Below are positions 28,901-39,885 of a stretch of DNA of 64,000 nucleotides, in pieces (within the stretch, counting starts at the first letter, position 1; every line of letters begins with the position of its first letter). A program made the translations under genes and the position numbers. The stretch spans positions 1-64,000 of the forward strand of contig NW_025422967.1 in assembly GCF_020497125.1 (NCBI RefSeq). The letters are read 5' to 3'. The stretch is from Mauremys mutica. Taxonomy: Eukaryota > Chordata > Testudines > Geoemydidae. The notes under the pieces are model-generated. The model was not told where the DNA came from and did no database searches. It saw only the letters and a list, made by a program, of their open reading frames with translations.

Positions 28901-28920
28901 CCGCATGTTTGAGACCCCTG

Positions 28921-29075
28921 GTGTATGGCAACACCCATTTTTTCACGTTCTCTGTGTGTATATATATCTTCCTACTGAATTTTTAACTGCATGCATCCGA
29001 TGAAGTGAGTTTTAGCCCACAAAAGCTTATGCTCAAATACATTTGTTAGTCTCTAAGGTGCCACATGTTCTCTTT
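28921..29075 (+). repeat. Penelope-like 3' fragment (host of the hAT element)
   Basis: Reverse complement of 18,320-18,480: ATGGCAACACCCATTTTTTC, then TAGTCTCTAAGGTGCCAC. The left part of the same fragment lies at 26,732-26,747, before the hAT element. Confidence 0.8.
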
Positions 29076-29084
29076 GTTCTTTTT

Positions 29085-29345
29085 GCAGATAAATTAATGG
29101 ATGTTAAGTCCATTAATGGATATTAGCCAGGATGGGTAAGGAATGGTGTCCCTAGCCTCTGTTTGTCAGAGAGTGGAGATGGATGGCAGGAAAGAGATCA
29201 CTTGATCATTTCTGGTTAGGTTCACTCCCTCTTGGGCACATGGCATTGGCCACTGTTGGCAGATAGGATATGGGATGGATGGACCTTTGGTCTGACCCAG
29301 TATGGCCATTCTTATGTTCTTATGAAGGGAAGGGCACAGCCCCAT
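29085..29345 (+). repeat. CR1 LINE 3' end
   Basis: Sense CR1 tail ending GGCCATTCTTATGTTCTTAT. It is the inverted partner of 18,060-18,300 within the duplicated segment. Confidence 0.85.
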
Positions 29346-29351
29346 GGCAGA

Positions 29352-29424
29352 GTTTCTGTAGTGTAGTGGTTATCACGTTTGCCTAACATGCAAAAGGTCC
29401 CTGGTTCAAAGCCAGGCAGAAACA
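29352..29424 (+). tRNA. tRNA-Val (AAC)
   Basis: A 73-nt cloverleaf with all stems paired: acceptor GTTTCTG/CAGAAAC, anticodon stem TTTGC/GCAAA with loop CTAACAT (AAC), T arm CCTGG TTCAAAG CCAGG, D arm TAGTGTAGTGGTTATCA. Compared with the usual vertebrate form as I recall it, G-C pairs are replaced by A-T pairs on both sides of three stems. A TTTT run follows within 15 nt. The gene looks usable. Its inverted paralogue is at 17,961-18,033. Confidence 0.9.
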
Positions 29425-29458
29425 TGATGGCTTCCTTTTCTCAGCTCCTAGTGGCCTG

Positions 29459-30067
29459 TCCCTGCTGTTGTAGGAGCAGCAGTGATTTCTATGCTCAAAA
29501 GGTCTGTTATACTTCCCCTCCCCCTCGCTTTTGTCTCCTCTCCCTCTCTGAATGTCTGTGAAGTGGCTTTCCCCCTCCCCCTCCCGCTCTCTCCTGGAAT
29601 GCTTGTGGGATGAATGGGCTGGTTGAAGATCAGAAGAGCTTCCAAGTAGACAAGGTGTCTGGGACTCTCATTAGGCAGCACTCACACACCCAGAGCATGG
29701 ACCCTGCATGGACACTGGCTGAGGTGGAGTGTGACCCACCGGATGCAGCCAAGTCATCTCTAGTCGCAGGCCATGAGGTTCAGGTCCTTAAAAGGGGAAG
29801 GGGCCCTGTGCTCAGCTGTGCTTTCACAATGCTGCCTAATGAGAGTCCCAGACACCTTGTCTATCTAGGAGCTCTTCTGATCTTCCAGCTGTTCAACCAG
29901 CCCCTTCATCCCACAAACATTGCAGGAGGGGGGGAGGGGGAAATCCACTTCACAGGCATTCAGAGAGGGAGAGGAGACAAGCAGGGGATGGGCGGGGGGA
30001 GTGTAACAGACCTTTTGGGCATACAGGTTATATGGAGCACACAGATCACTGCTGCTCCTACAACAGG
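29459..30067. repeat. Inverted repeat of about 0.23 kb arms
   Basis: 29,459-29,680 is the reverse complement of 29,832-30,067, with a spacer of about 150 bp. Shared landmarks are TGTTGTAGGAGCAGCAGTGA in one orientation and the reverse in the other. Both arms are copies of 17,700-17,955. Confidence 0.8.
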
Positions 30068-30442
30068 GTAAGTTCTCAAGCAGCATGTTTCTTACTTTGC
30101 CCATCTGTCAGTTTTGATGATTATCGATGGAAATATTTTGCCATTGGGTTGTGTGTTTACACAGAAATTGACATTTACCAACAAACACGTAATTCTTCCA
30201 GTCCTGCCTAGTCTGCAGTGGGTGGGTTTAGAGGGACACATTCACTCTCCCCAGTCCCCATGCCAGGCCTGTGCTCTCAACTTCCCACACTGCTGGGATC
30301 CTTCCCTGGTCTCCCCTCAGACCTCTGCCCCCCACCCCCACTTCTGGGATCCTCTCCCCACACTGTCTAACTCCCCTGCTGGCAGGATCCCTCCCTGTTC
30401 CTTTCATTTCCTGTCTCCACCCTGGGCAAAAGCTCTGTACGG

Positions 30443-30514
30443 TTCCCACAGCGGAAGCTGAACCCAGGTCACCTGGATGAAAACCAGGAATCCTGCCCAC
30501 TAGCCCATATGGGA
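30443..30514 (-). tRNA. tRNA-Glu (TTC)
   Basis: On the minus strand, a 72-nt body: acceptor TCCCATA/TGTGGGA, anticodon stem CCTGG/CCAGG with loop TTTTCAT (anticodon TTC). The T arm CTGGG TTCAGCT TCCGC has one C-C mismatch and two G-T pairs, so this may be a decaying copy. It lies next to a Penelope 3' fragment. Confidence 0.75.
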
Positions 30515-30517
30515 CTA

Positions 30518-30606
30518 TTGGTGCAGCTGATGAAGTGGGGATTCACCCACGAAAGCTCCTGCTCCAATACGTCTGTTAGTCTATAAGGTGCCACAGGACT
30601 CTTTGC
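30518..30606 (-). repeat. Penelope-like 3' fragment
   Basis: Contains ACCCACGAAAGCTCCTGCTC and TCTGTTAGTCTATAAGGTGC, the reverse complement of the fragment at 60,150-60,245. Confidence 0.75.
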
Positions 30607-30661
30607 TGCTGTTATTACTACAACTCTCTAAGCCAACCCTTCATGAGCGCAGCAGGGACTA

Positions 30662-30760
30662 GCGTGACCGGATGTCCCGATTTTGGGGTCTTTTTCTTAT
30701 ATAGGCTCCTATTACCCCCACTCCCTGTCCCGATTGTTCACATTTGCTGTCTGGTCACCC
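30662..30760. mobile_element. TA-target MITE (mariner-like)
   Basis: Flanked by TA on each side. Ends GCGTGACCGGATGTCCC and GCTGTCTGGTCACCC are imperfect inverted repeats. The same family lies at 58,742-58,855. Confidence 0.75.
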
Positions 30761-31011
30761 TAGCAGGGGCTGCACACAGGGCTGCATTAACCCTTCAGGT
30801 GCTGAGGTTTCCCTCTCTCCATCCCCAGTGCCTGTGATCAGGAAACAGACATCAGGGCTCCCAGGTGCTGCACAGACCATGACTAAGATCGGGACCCCAT
30901 ATTGTGCAAGGTGCTGTACAATCCCTGGCCAACACTAGGACACCCAGGGGGTTCCTCTCAATTTCCCTGAGCCTCTGCTGCCCAACTTCTTCTGACTCCA
31001 TCTGGATCACC

Positions 31012-31354
31012 CAGGAGCGGCGACAGGGTTTCTGGCACCCTAGGCAAAATTTGGGGGGCGGCATTTTGTGCGCTACTCATGAAGCGCACAGGAGTTTCCG
31101 GTTCCACTCCCGTCGTGCCGCCGAAGAAGGACTCTCTGCCGAAATGCCGCAGGCGACAGCGGCAGTCATTGAGCTGCTTAATTGCCTGCTGCTGTTTTCC
31201 ACGGCATGTTGGCGGAGGGTCCATCTTTGGCGGCACAACGGGAGCGGAACCGGAAGCTCCTGGGTGCCCCGTGGGGAGCGCACAAAATGCCACCCCCAGA
31301 ATCCTAGCACCCTAGGTGACCGCCTAGGGTCGCCTAATGGAAGTGTCGGCCCTG
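31012..31354. mobile_element. hAT-like hairpin MITE
   Basis: GGATCACC occurs directly on both sides (31,004-31,011 and 31,355-31,362), a perfect 8-bp target duplication. Ends CAGGAGCGGC and GTCGGCCCTG are imperfect inverted repeats. Much of the interior is self-complementary around about 31,185, for example GGCGGCATTTTGTGCGCT against AGCGCACAAAATGCCACC. Confidence 0.85.
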
Positions 31355-31619
31355 GGATCACCCCCCTCCTGCAAAAACCCACCTTTCCAAACAGTCCTTC
31401 TTTCCCCACCCCCTAATTCTGCTTCACACCCTGGACCCATCTCCTCCCTTCATCCCTCCCCCCGCAGGTGAGCAGAGATGGAGGGAACTTCAGCCACTGG
31501 AGACAGCCCCAGCGAGCACTGCAGCCCGCCCGGGGGGTGTTTGCAGACACAGGAAGGGAGCAGCTGGGAGCGGTGGGTGCTGGGAAGAAGGAGGCAGGAG
31601 AACAAATCCCAGAGACCTA

Positions 31620-32365
31620 ACATGGGGCTGCTCCTGGGGGCGGGGCTCTGGCACAGCCCGGGGGCGGGGCAGCTCCTGGGGGCGGGGCTCTGGCACAGCC
31701 CGGGGGCGGGGCAGCTCCTGTGGGCGGGGCTCTGGCACAGATGGTGGCAGGGCAGCTCCTGGAGCTCTGGCATAGCCCGGGGGGGCGGGCTACACCTGGG
31801 GGCGGGGCTCTGGCACAGCCTTGGGGCGGGGCTCTGGCACAGCCCGGGGGCGGGGTAGCTCCTGGGGGCGGGGCTCTGGCACACACTGGGGATGGGGCAG
31901 CTCCTGCGGGTGTGGGTCTGGCACAGAGTGGGGGCGGGGTGACTCCTGGGAGTGGGGCAGCTCCTGGGGGCAGGGCTCTGGCACAGGCCGGGGGCGGGGC
32001 AGCTCCTTGTGGGGGGGCTCTGGCACAGCCCGGGGGCGGGGCAGCTCCTGGGGGCGGGGCTCTGGCACAGATGGGGGCAGGGCAGCTCCTGGGGGCGGGG
32101 CTCTGGCATAGCCCAGGGGGGCTGCACCTGGGGGCGGGGCTCTTGCACACTCCGGGGGCGGGGCAGCTCCTGGGGGGCGGGGTTCTGGCAAAGCCCAGGG
32201 GCGGGGCAGCTCCTGGAGGCGGGGCTCTGGCACAGCCCGGGGGGCGGGGCAGCTCCTGGGGGCGGGGCTCTAGCACAGCCCGGGGGCGGGGCAGCTCCTG
32301 GGGGCGGGCTCTGGCACAGCCCGGGGGCGGGGCAGCTCCTGGGGGCGGGGCTCTGGCACATTGTG
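31620..32365 (+). repeat. 42-bp minisatellite
   Basis: About 17 units of 42 bp built from GGGGCGGGGCTCTGGCACAG and CCCGGGGGCGGGGCAGCTCC. Because 42 is divisible by 3, long ORFs stay open in several frames, with 14-residue periodic translations on both strands. I regard these as non-coding. Some units are shortened or carry variant centres (for example 31,740-31,790). Confidence 0.9.
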
Positions 32366-32379
32366 ACACAGGAGCCCGG

Positions 32380-33600
32380 GCTCAGTAGCTGCTCCCTGGT
32401 GGCCACGTGCTGCCAGCAGCGCTGGAGCCGCCCGGGCCGGAGCGGAGCCGCTGTTCTCAGCTGCAGCAGGAGCTGCCCCCGGCCCCGCTGGGCTCCAGGT
32501 GGGGACAGAGCCTGGGGCCCGGGGTTCCTCTGGGTGCGGCGGGCGGGGCGGGGGGGAGAGGCCGGAGCTGCAGGCGGGGAAGGGCGGGGGGGCAGGCGGG
32601 GGCTTGATCGGTCTCTGGGCACCAGGGGAGCCCCGGGGCAGAGTGTGTGTGTGAGTGTCCCGGGCCCAGGCGTGCGCAGGGGGGGAGCCCTGGCACCCCA
32701 ATGCCCTGAGCCCCGGCTGGGGAGGCTGCTCCCCCCTCCCGTGGGGGCTCCGGGGGGGGAGGCTGCGGCGGCTGCAGGCGGGTGCTCAGCTCCCCCCTCC
32801 CATAATGACCCGCTGCCGGCAGCTTGTGGCGCCTCCTCCGCTGAGCTTTTCCCCGGGGGCGGCCTGGGCGCAGCTGCGATCAGCTGTTTGCTGGGCAGGC
32901 TCCGCTGCTCCCCCCCCCCCGCTCCTGGGGGGCTGAGTTAGCCCCCCCAACAGCCCCAGGGGTCGGTGGGGGGCGGGGCCAGCAGCAGCAGAGCCCCCCC
33001 GCTCCCCTGGGGCTGCCCCGCCCCGCTCGGGCTGGGGGCTCTGCCAGGGCCCCCGTGTGAATCGCTGCTCCCTGCCCGCCAGGCTCGGCTCTGGCCACAG
33101 CAGCAGCGGGAGCCCCGGGGGGAGAAGCTCCAGATACCGGCAGAAGCCGCGGGGCGGGGCGGGGGGGGGAGAGGAGCCGAGCTGGAGTGGGGGGAGGAGA
33201 AGCCCCGGACTGGGCTGGACCCACGCTGGGAGTGGGGTGGGGAGGAGAAGCCCCGGGCCCCTGCAGGAGCTGGGAGGGGGTGGGGAGGGAAGCGCTAAGC
33301 TGGGACAGGGGAGGAGAAGCCCCGCTGGGTTGGGAGGCGGGAGCGGGGGGGGGGGAAGCCCAGACCCCAGACCCCAGCAGGAGCTGCGCTGGGCGGGGGG
33401 TGGGAGAGTAGCCACCCTGGGGCAGTGGGGAGAACCATGGACCCTGGCAGAAGATGTGGGGCTGAAGTCCCCGGCTCGGGAGCCCCAGCCACCTTAGTGG
33501 CACAAGTTGCAGGGCTGAAGCCCTGACCCCCTCTCTGTGTGGAGCTGGCCTGAGCCCCTCTCGCTCCCATCCCCCCTGTGAAGCTGGCTCCCACTCTCCG
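32380..33600. promoter_or_regulatory. CpG-rich block, candidate promoter of KRAB-ZNF locus B
   Basis: Dense CpG from 32,400 to 33,150, upstream of the locus B leader exon on the same strand, as the block at 2,380-2,960 is for locus A. It follows directly on the 42-bp minisatellite. Proline- and glycine-rich ORFs on both strands are compositional. No start site can be fixed. Confidence 0.4.
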
Positions 33601-33724
33601 GCTGTGGAGAAATTTAGCCCAAATCTCCCCATGTTGGTATCTCCATTTCCCTCCCCCCCCCATCACCCAGCCATGGATGGATTTAGCCCAGGAGGCAGGG
33701 TCAGTGTTGGCCCCATTGGGCAGG

Positions 33725-33860
33725 TGGGATCTAGGGCACAACGAGGTGAAGTGACTTTCCCAAGGCTAAGCAGGGAGTCTGTGGCAGAGCAGAGACTCAA
33801 ACCCAGAACGCCTGAGCCTGAGTCCGGTGCCTTAACCACTAGGCAACCTTCCCCCCGAAG
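33725..33860 (-). repeat. MIR SINE relic
   Basis: Plus strand reads GTGACTTTCCCAAGGCTAAG, GGCAGAGCAGAGACTCAAAC and CTTAACCACTAGGCAAC, the reverse complement of the MIR tRNA-like head and core. Confidence 0.75.
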
Positions 33861-33899
33861 GAGAGGGAACCTCCTCCGCCACTTTGAGTGTGTGGGTGG

Positions 33900-34350
33900 G
33901 AGCAGCCACTGGACAGAGCTGCCAGGAGGTGGGGAGGGGGGTTGGATAGTTAGGGGGGTGATTAGTGGGTGGGGGGGTCTCTGGAGGGGGCGGTCAGGGG
34001 ACAAGGAGCAGGGGGGTTGGATGGGTTGAGGGTTCGGGGGGTGGAGCGGGGTCGGGGCAGGCAGGGAGCAGAGGGAGTTGGATGGGTCAGGAGATCTGGG
34101 GGTCCTGTCAGGGGGCGGGGAGCGGTTGGATGGGGCGTGGGAGTCCCCGGGGGTCTGTCTGGGGGTGGGGGGGTGGATAAGGGTCAGGGGGACAGGTAGG
34201 GGGTAGGGTCCTAGGGAGGCAGTTACAGTGGGGGGGGTCTCAGGAGGGGGAAGTCGGGACAAGGAGCAGGGGGGGTTGGGGGTTCTGAGGGGGGCAGACA
34301 GGGGGCAGGAAGTGGGAGGCAGTGGATGGGGTGGGGCTACGGCGGGGCTC
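33900..34350 (+). repeat. G-rich low-complexity tract
   Basis: Repeated GGGGGTTGGATGGG / GGTCAGGGGACAAGGAGCAG phrases in degenerate tandem arrangement. No gene. Confidence 0.5.
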
Positions 34351-35094
34351 CCTGGGTGTGCACCCTAATGAAATGTGCTGCACATGCCTATGGTCACGGG
34401 GGTGAGCTACTCACATCCTTTTCCTGTTTGTGCCATTTCTTTCCGTCTCAAAACCTGAGAACAAGTCTCTCTAGTTCTTCCCCTTCTCTCTCCCCTCCCC
34501 ACATGTGGCTAGAAAATCCAAGGAGATTCCCCCGTTTTCCCTAAAATTATTGACTCTCTAGTCTCTCATTTTGCCCTGTTTTCTCCATAATTCTTCAATT
34601 CTCCTCAACTTTGGGATGTGAACCCAGCCCGTTTGATCTGCAGCAATTTGTCCTAGGGTAGGTGGAATTTGCTGTCCTGTGTCACTTCCCCAACGTGGGT
34701 GGGGGTTAGTGGGTGCTGGCTGGGGGAGCCTGCAGACATGGCTGCCTCTGGGGAGGAGATGGGGGGGCCGATCTCTGCCAGCGACAGGACATGGCCGCAC
34801 AGGAGGGGAAGGGAGGAGCCAGTGTCCCTATGGAGCCTGCCCAGCCCCTTTAGTTCTGCTCCTTTCCAGCATTTTGTTCAGAGACTTTATTACTGGGGAG
34901 GCTGAAAAATCTCCCTGTGGGCTTAGCCTGGCAGGAGGGGCCAGGTCTCCCCTGCAATAAAGAGCTGGAGCATGTTCCCAGCATGGCAGAGCCTAGGCTG
35001 TGTCTCTGCAGGGAAAGATCCTGGGGGAATCGTGATGTGACATGAACTAAAGCCTGTTCTGAAACCTCCACAACTGCCCTTCTCGCCCTGCCAG

Positions 35095-35183
35095 GCTGCA
35101 GGATGTCATCCATGTTTCGCTCCAGCTCGTCCCATCCTCCCATGGGACAGGGAAGGGAAATGGCTGCAGAGGATCCTGTCCAG
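35095..35183 (+). CDS. Locus B leader exon (start codon at 35,103)
   Basis: Acceptor CCCTGCCAG, ATG at 35,103, 27 codons ending GREMAAEDPVQ, donor GTAGGG, phase 0. Length and start agree exactly with the locus A exon at 6851-6939. Confidence 0.7.
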
Positions 35184-35634
35184 GTAGGGGTTATTGGGGG
35201 TTTGCAGGTGGGTTCCTGCTGGAGGGAGAGGGACACCAAATGCACCAGAGGAGGGAGGCTTGGGCAGTCTGGTTTGGGGGTTGGAGTTTGCCAAAAAATT
35301 CCCAGGGTGGAGAATGGGAGGAGGCCAGGGGGCAGCAAACCTGTTGGGACTTGTTCAATATGTGGCTTCCATTCTAGGAACAGACCCATGAGGTTAGAGG
35401 GCGGAAATGCTCTAATTTGTGGAACACGAAACAACCCCCATAGGTGGGGCTAGGAAAATGGGCCAGAATCCCAGGGCTGGAGCCTGACCTGATTAACCAG
35501 CGGCTGCTGTGAGATGTGAGGGGCACCCACCAGGGAGGCTTGGGGGGGGCGTTCTTAACCTTTTTCTTTCTAAGGCTCCCAACATGCTATAAAAACTCCA
35601 CGGCCCTGCATGTGCCTGGTTCTCTGCATATAAA

Positions 35635-36120
35635 AGCCAGGGCTGGCGTTAGGGGGCGGCAACCAGGGCAGTTGCCTGGGGCCCCATGTGACAACCCCCC
35701 CCCCCCCCCCAAGCTAATTGCTCAAGCTTTGGCTTCAGCCCCTGGTGGCAGGGCTCATGGCCCCAGGCAGGGAGGTTTGGGCTTTCTGCCCTGGGCCCAA
35801 GCGAGTCTGACACGGGCCCTGCTTGGAGGCCCCCTGAAACCTGCTCACAGCCCCCCAGAGGCCCAGGGACCCCTAGCTGAGAACCACGGCCTTAGGGGAT
35901 GTGCCCCTCCCCCACACCCAGCTCCAGGGCTGGCCTTAGAGAAAATGGTGCCCTGGGTGAACTTGTATTTTGGTGGCCACCCATCCTCCCTGGCCCTCAC
36001 GAGCTCCCCACCATCACGTCCAGACCCTGGTGCCTCCCTCTAGTGCTTAATTTGTATTGAAAGAGGCACCAGAGCTCAGCCCTGGCACAAATTCAGCACT
36101 GGCAGGGCGGCCTCACAGCA
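35635..36120. mobile_element. DNA-transposon fragments in locus B intron
   Basis: The piece at 35,638-35,710 (GGCTGGCGTTAGGGGGC, GTTGCCTGGGGCCCC) and another at 36,040-36,110 (TGCTTAATTTGTATTG, GAGCTCAGCCCTGGCAC) match families seen at 23,605 and 49,249. Boundaries are not resolved. Confidence 0.4.
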
Positions 36121-36219
36121 GCGGCTGCTGGCCGAGCGCCCAGCTCTGAAGGCCATGCCACAGCCAGCAGCAGCGCAGAAGTGAGGGTGGCCTGGTGTGT
36201 GGTGTATTGTGCCGCCTTT

Positions 36220-36660
36220 TATTTTATGTAAAGTTCAGTTTGTAATGTGGCATTTCACCACCGCGGGGTCGGCTCTGGTGGCGACAGTTTCAAGCTTAAC
36301 AGAGTGAAAGTCGCCTCTGCTACTTGCTTCAAATGTACAGTCTCTAGGAACACACACAGACCAAGGGTAGTGACCACACAGACACTCACAAGCACAAGGT
36401 CTAGTCGGTTTTACAAGTTTTATTAAAGTTACAGTTAAGGTTATGACGCCCCAAGCGCAGAGAAATTCTATAAAGACCTGTGCAAAAGTTACACCTCTAG
36501 TTCTACTCACATCCTGAACAATAGTATTAGGGTCTGATGTGTCTCTCATGGATTGATCATCAGTAGAGGGATGGTTCCTGCTGGAGTTTCATGCAGGGAG
36601 CTCAATTTTCCCGCTCTGGGCACCCCCTTTATATAATGTGATTCTGATTATACCTCATTA
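36220..36660 (-). mobile_element. Probable solo LTR
   Basis: Read on the minus strand: a TATATAAAGG box (about 36,630) and, further on, TTTAATAAAACTTG (about 36,420) as a possible polyadenylation signal, in the order expected of an LTR. No internal retroviral frame is seen. Ends were not resolved. Confidence 0.4.
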
Positions 36661-37303
36661 GCATTGACACACGACCTGTATCCTGTGGTTACGGCACATT
36701 TGGAAACAGAGGTGCCTTTCCAGAATTTTTTTATTTAAAATTAATCTTCCGGCTAATTTTTCACCCTGCTACCACTTGGTACCTCTTTTCCCATCATCTT
36801 AGGGCATCGGGTTATTCGTCGGCCGTTTACTTATGTCAGCACACAGGAGGCTCCTGGGAGCAACTTGGCCGGGGCAGCTCCAAGTGGCGGGGGAGGGGGC
36901 AGGGCTGCAGGAACAGTTGCAGGGGAGGCAGCTGAAGAGAAGTGGGGGGAAGAGAGACAGGACACCCCTGCTGGAGGAACCCCCTCAGCAAAGCCCCCCT
37001 GGACCGTCATGTCGTCTGCCCCCCACTGAGTCTGGCCCCGTCCAGCTCTTCACAATGAGAACAGCGCTGGGCTCTCTGCCAGCGAGCTCTCCCTGCACCT
37101 GCCAGGGCCTCCATCTCCTGTGTCCGTCTGTGGCTAGTGGAGGGGGTGATGGATCTGCTGGGAGAGACAAGGGGCTCTCGCTTCGTCCCCTCCCCCTGGC
37201 GTTTCCTGGCTGCTCTGAGTGGTGTGGAGGTGGGACTCTGACTGTGAGCCACCCAGAGCTCCCATTTGATTGGCTCCTCTCCCCCATGAGTGTGGGGCTG
37301 TGA

Positions 37304-37516
<213 letters not shown>

Positions 37517-38659
37517 TAAAGAATCTGAGCAGTAATAACTTTATACCTTTATTCATCATACAAGTTTTGACAAGTTTCCTTGCCCCCACTTCTTTGCCTC
37601 ATCTCCCACCCACTAGAATAATTTTTAGACATTTGTCATCAGTCATTTTAAAATTGCATTTAATGTGTCCTTATTGGCTACATTAATCACTGTCGCTTTC
37701 ATGCCTTTTCCTCATTTTAAGAGGAAAATATGCCTCCTGTAGAATTCTAAATTGAGTAAATAGGTGTGTGACCGATGCAGGGCTTGTGTGACAGTCAGAT
37801 GAGCTCCTCTTTTGATAGAAGAGAGTATAACATTGTCGTTCAGGAGCCCAAAGGTGAAAGGAGAACAGAGCCATGTGAGACGAGGAGAAGGGGTGGGGGG
37901 AGTAGCTAATTCTGGGGTGCCTGGACATGGGGAAGGTGTGTGCAGGGTTAGAGTTAAGATCGAGAAAGGAGGGATGAGGTTGTGAGAGACGAGGAAGGAA
38001 CAGAAGATGCTCCCAAGGTGCCGGGAGGTGGTGCCGGCTGAGAGTAAAGGGAAGAAGGGGAGGGGAGTGTGGAGGAAGGGCACTCAGGAAGTGGGTTGTG
38101 TGGGTCAGTGGGAGGGAGGAGAGGTTTGGGGATCCAGAGCTGTGGGGGAACCCAGACCTTTAACCCCGAATCCCTACCCAAGCCTTGTTCTAGAGCCTAC
38201 ACTCCAGTTTTCTTTCTGTTCTGTTTCACTTATATACATGTTTTCCCCAAATATTATTATTTTAACTCTTGACCTCCCTCACCCGCCCATTACCCCCCTC
38301 CCCATATAACCTCCCCATCTCTATGCACAGAGACCCCGGCCACCGATCCTGAGTCCTTGCTGCATCCTCCCTCCCAGAGCAGGGCCCCTACCCAGGCACA
38401 AATGGGCACTTTGTTGATGATGTCACAGGGTATTGGTGTAGCCTGTACAATTTTTACACCTATAAGATGACGTGTTGGGGCACAACTTGTCCTTGTTCAT
38501 GGCTACTCAAAGTTAATTGAGAAGATGAAATTTGGTGAAACACACAAACTTGATTTAATAGAGGCAGTTATAATTGAAATCATAGGCAAGATCAATCCAC
38601 ATAACGTACCCGCTGCTGAATTGCTGCTGAATCCGCTGGACCGGCGGATCACCCGCAGG

Positions 38660-39420
38660 CAATTTGCCGAAGGCTGCCTGATGCCGCCCTCACAAGGACC
38701 ACCAGGGCGCCCCCCACGGCTTGCCACCCCGGACACGTGCTTGCCTCTCCTTTTTCACCAGGGTTTGAGGATTGCAGCTTGTCCTCCACTGAGTTCACTG
38801 GACTAACGTCCTGTTCCTGTGCTTGGCTTTCTCTCCAAGGGCTCTGAGCTGTGTGTGTGTGTGAGAGAGGTGGGAATTTCGGTGATACGTGTATGAAGCC
38901 ACTACGCACCTCAGTTTCCGTCTGTGGTTGGCATTGCTATGATTAGAATGAGCAGGAGAGATGGGGTGTTCTGTCAGTTATCTGTCATGGGGTGATATGA
39001 ATGGGTCATTAAGGACTGGCTGGGACCAACCTACATCAATGGAATACCCAACAGAGACAAGGGAATGACTGTCACCTGTCCATGGGAGGATCTCAGCTTG
39101 GCTGAGTGAAGCACACATGGACTCGTTATGTTTTTGGGAGCAGGAAGAACTGGGCTCACAGACAGAGGGAGCTCTACCAGAGCGAAGACAAATGGACAGG
39201 TGCAGTTAAAGGAAACCAAACTGTTTTCTATAGCAGCCTGGCTCAAGGGCATTGGCCAGTATGGACTATATTGTCTTCTTTGCTTCCCTGTGCTAATCCA
39301 AGGAATTTCCAATGCTGTGTTTCAGTTGACTAATAAACCTTGCTATGTTTTAAAAGTCTGACCAGTGCCACAGCAAAAACTTGCTCTGTGCATTGACTGA
39401 GGAATCGTCACTGAACAGGA
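38660..39420. repeat. Unclassified interspersed repeat
   Basis: Phrases around 38,990-39,330 (GGACTGGCTGGGACCAA, AATAAACCTTGCTATG) look like a dispersed turtle repeat, possibly LTR-derived. No coding frame is retained. Confidence 0.35.
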
Positions 39421-39709
39421 GTGTCGTTCAGCTGGACCTGCTGGCAGAGCTCACAGGTTGAAATAAGCCTGTTAAAGCCAGAGGCTTCCCAAGGACTGTT
39501 TTTAAAAGCCCGGGCTTTGCACAGATCCCATGGATCCATGACAGTGCCAGTGTGCCTAATGGGGAAAGGATATAAAACAAGAAAAGGATCTAAATGCGTA
39601 TTTACCATCACCCCCTCATCAGTCCTCGTGGGAAACCCTGATCAGTTCCAAAGTGTATTAAAACCTTCCTTAAAGGCTCACCTCTTGGTTATCAGGTCAT
39701 GTCAGTTTT

Positions 39710-39885
39710 GTTAGAGGCCTCCTGCTTCCCTGGTTCTTGTCACGCAGACAGCAAGCAGCAAAAGACCAGAAGTCTGAAGTGCGCATAATGCCACGTTTAT
39801 TGGGGTTAGTTTCCAAGCAGGCATATTCTGAAGCCCTTCACACCAGTCAGGCTTATCTCTACATGCCGATACCGTCTGTTCCCCA
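39710..39885 (-). mobile_element. LTR fragment (endogenous retroviral type)
   Basis: The minus strand reads AATAAACGTGGCATTATGCG, then TGCTGTCTGCGTGACAAGAA, typical of the R/U5 end of a turtle endogenous retroviral LTR. It abuts the CR1 3' end. Confidence 0.5.

Larger units (their letters stand above)
26748..28920. mobile_element. Non-autonomous hAT DNA transposon with minisatellite and CpG core
   Basis: Ends CAGGGGTCTCAAAC and GTTTGAGACCCCTG are perfect terminal inverted repeats. The 8-mer GTGTATGG lies on both sides (26,740-26,747 and 28,921-28,928), the 8-bp target duplication of hAT elements. The host is a Penelope-like 3' sequence that reads on directly across the site. No transposase frame is visible. 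The interior is a G-rich tandem array (27,000-27,980) followed by a CpG-rich block. Long ORFs inside are compositional. Confidence 0.9.

Noticed and set aside
27928..28986. 352-codon ORF and overlapping antisense ORFs
   Set aside because: They lie within the hAT element's CpG-rich tandem core; proline/glycine/arginine-rich and open on both strands for compositional reasons.
31450..32622. 390-codon minus-strand ORF and other long frames over 31.4-32.9 kb
   Set aside because: They are translations of a 42-bp GC-rich minisatellite and CpG-rich DNA, open in several frames at once, with no non-repetitive domain.
32786..33741. Long minus-strand proline-rich ORFs (209, 250 and 148 codons)
   Set aside because: GC composition artefacts in a CpG block; no motif, no splice context.
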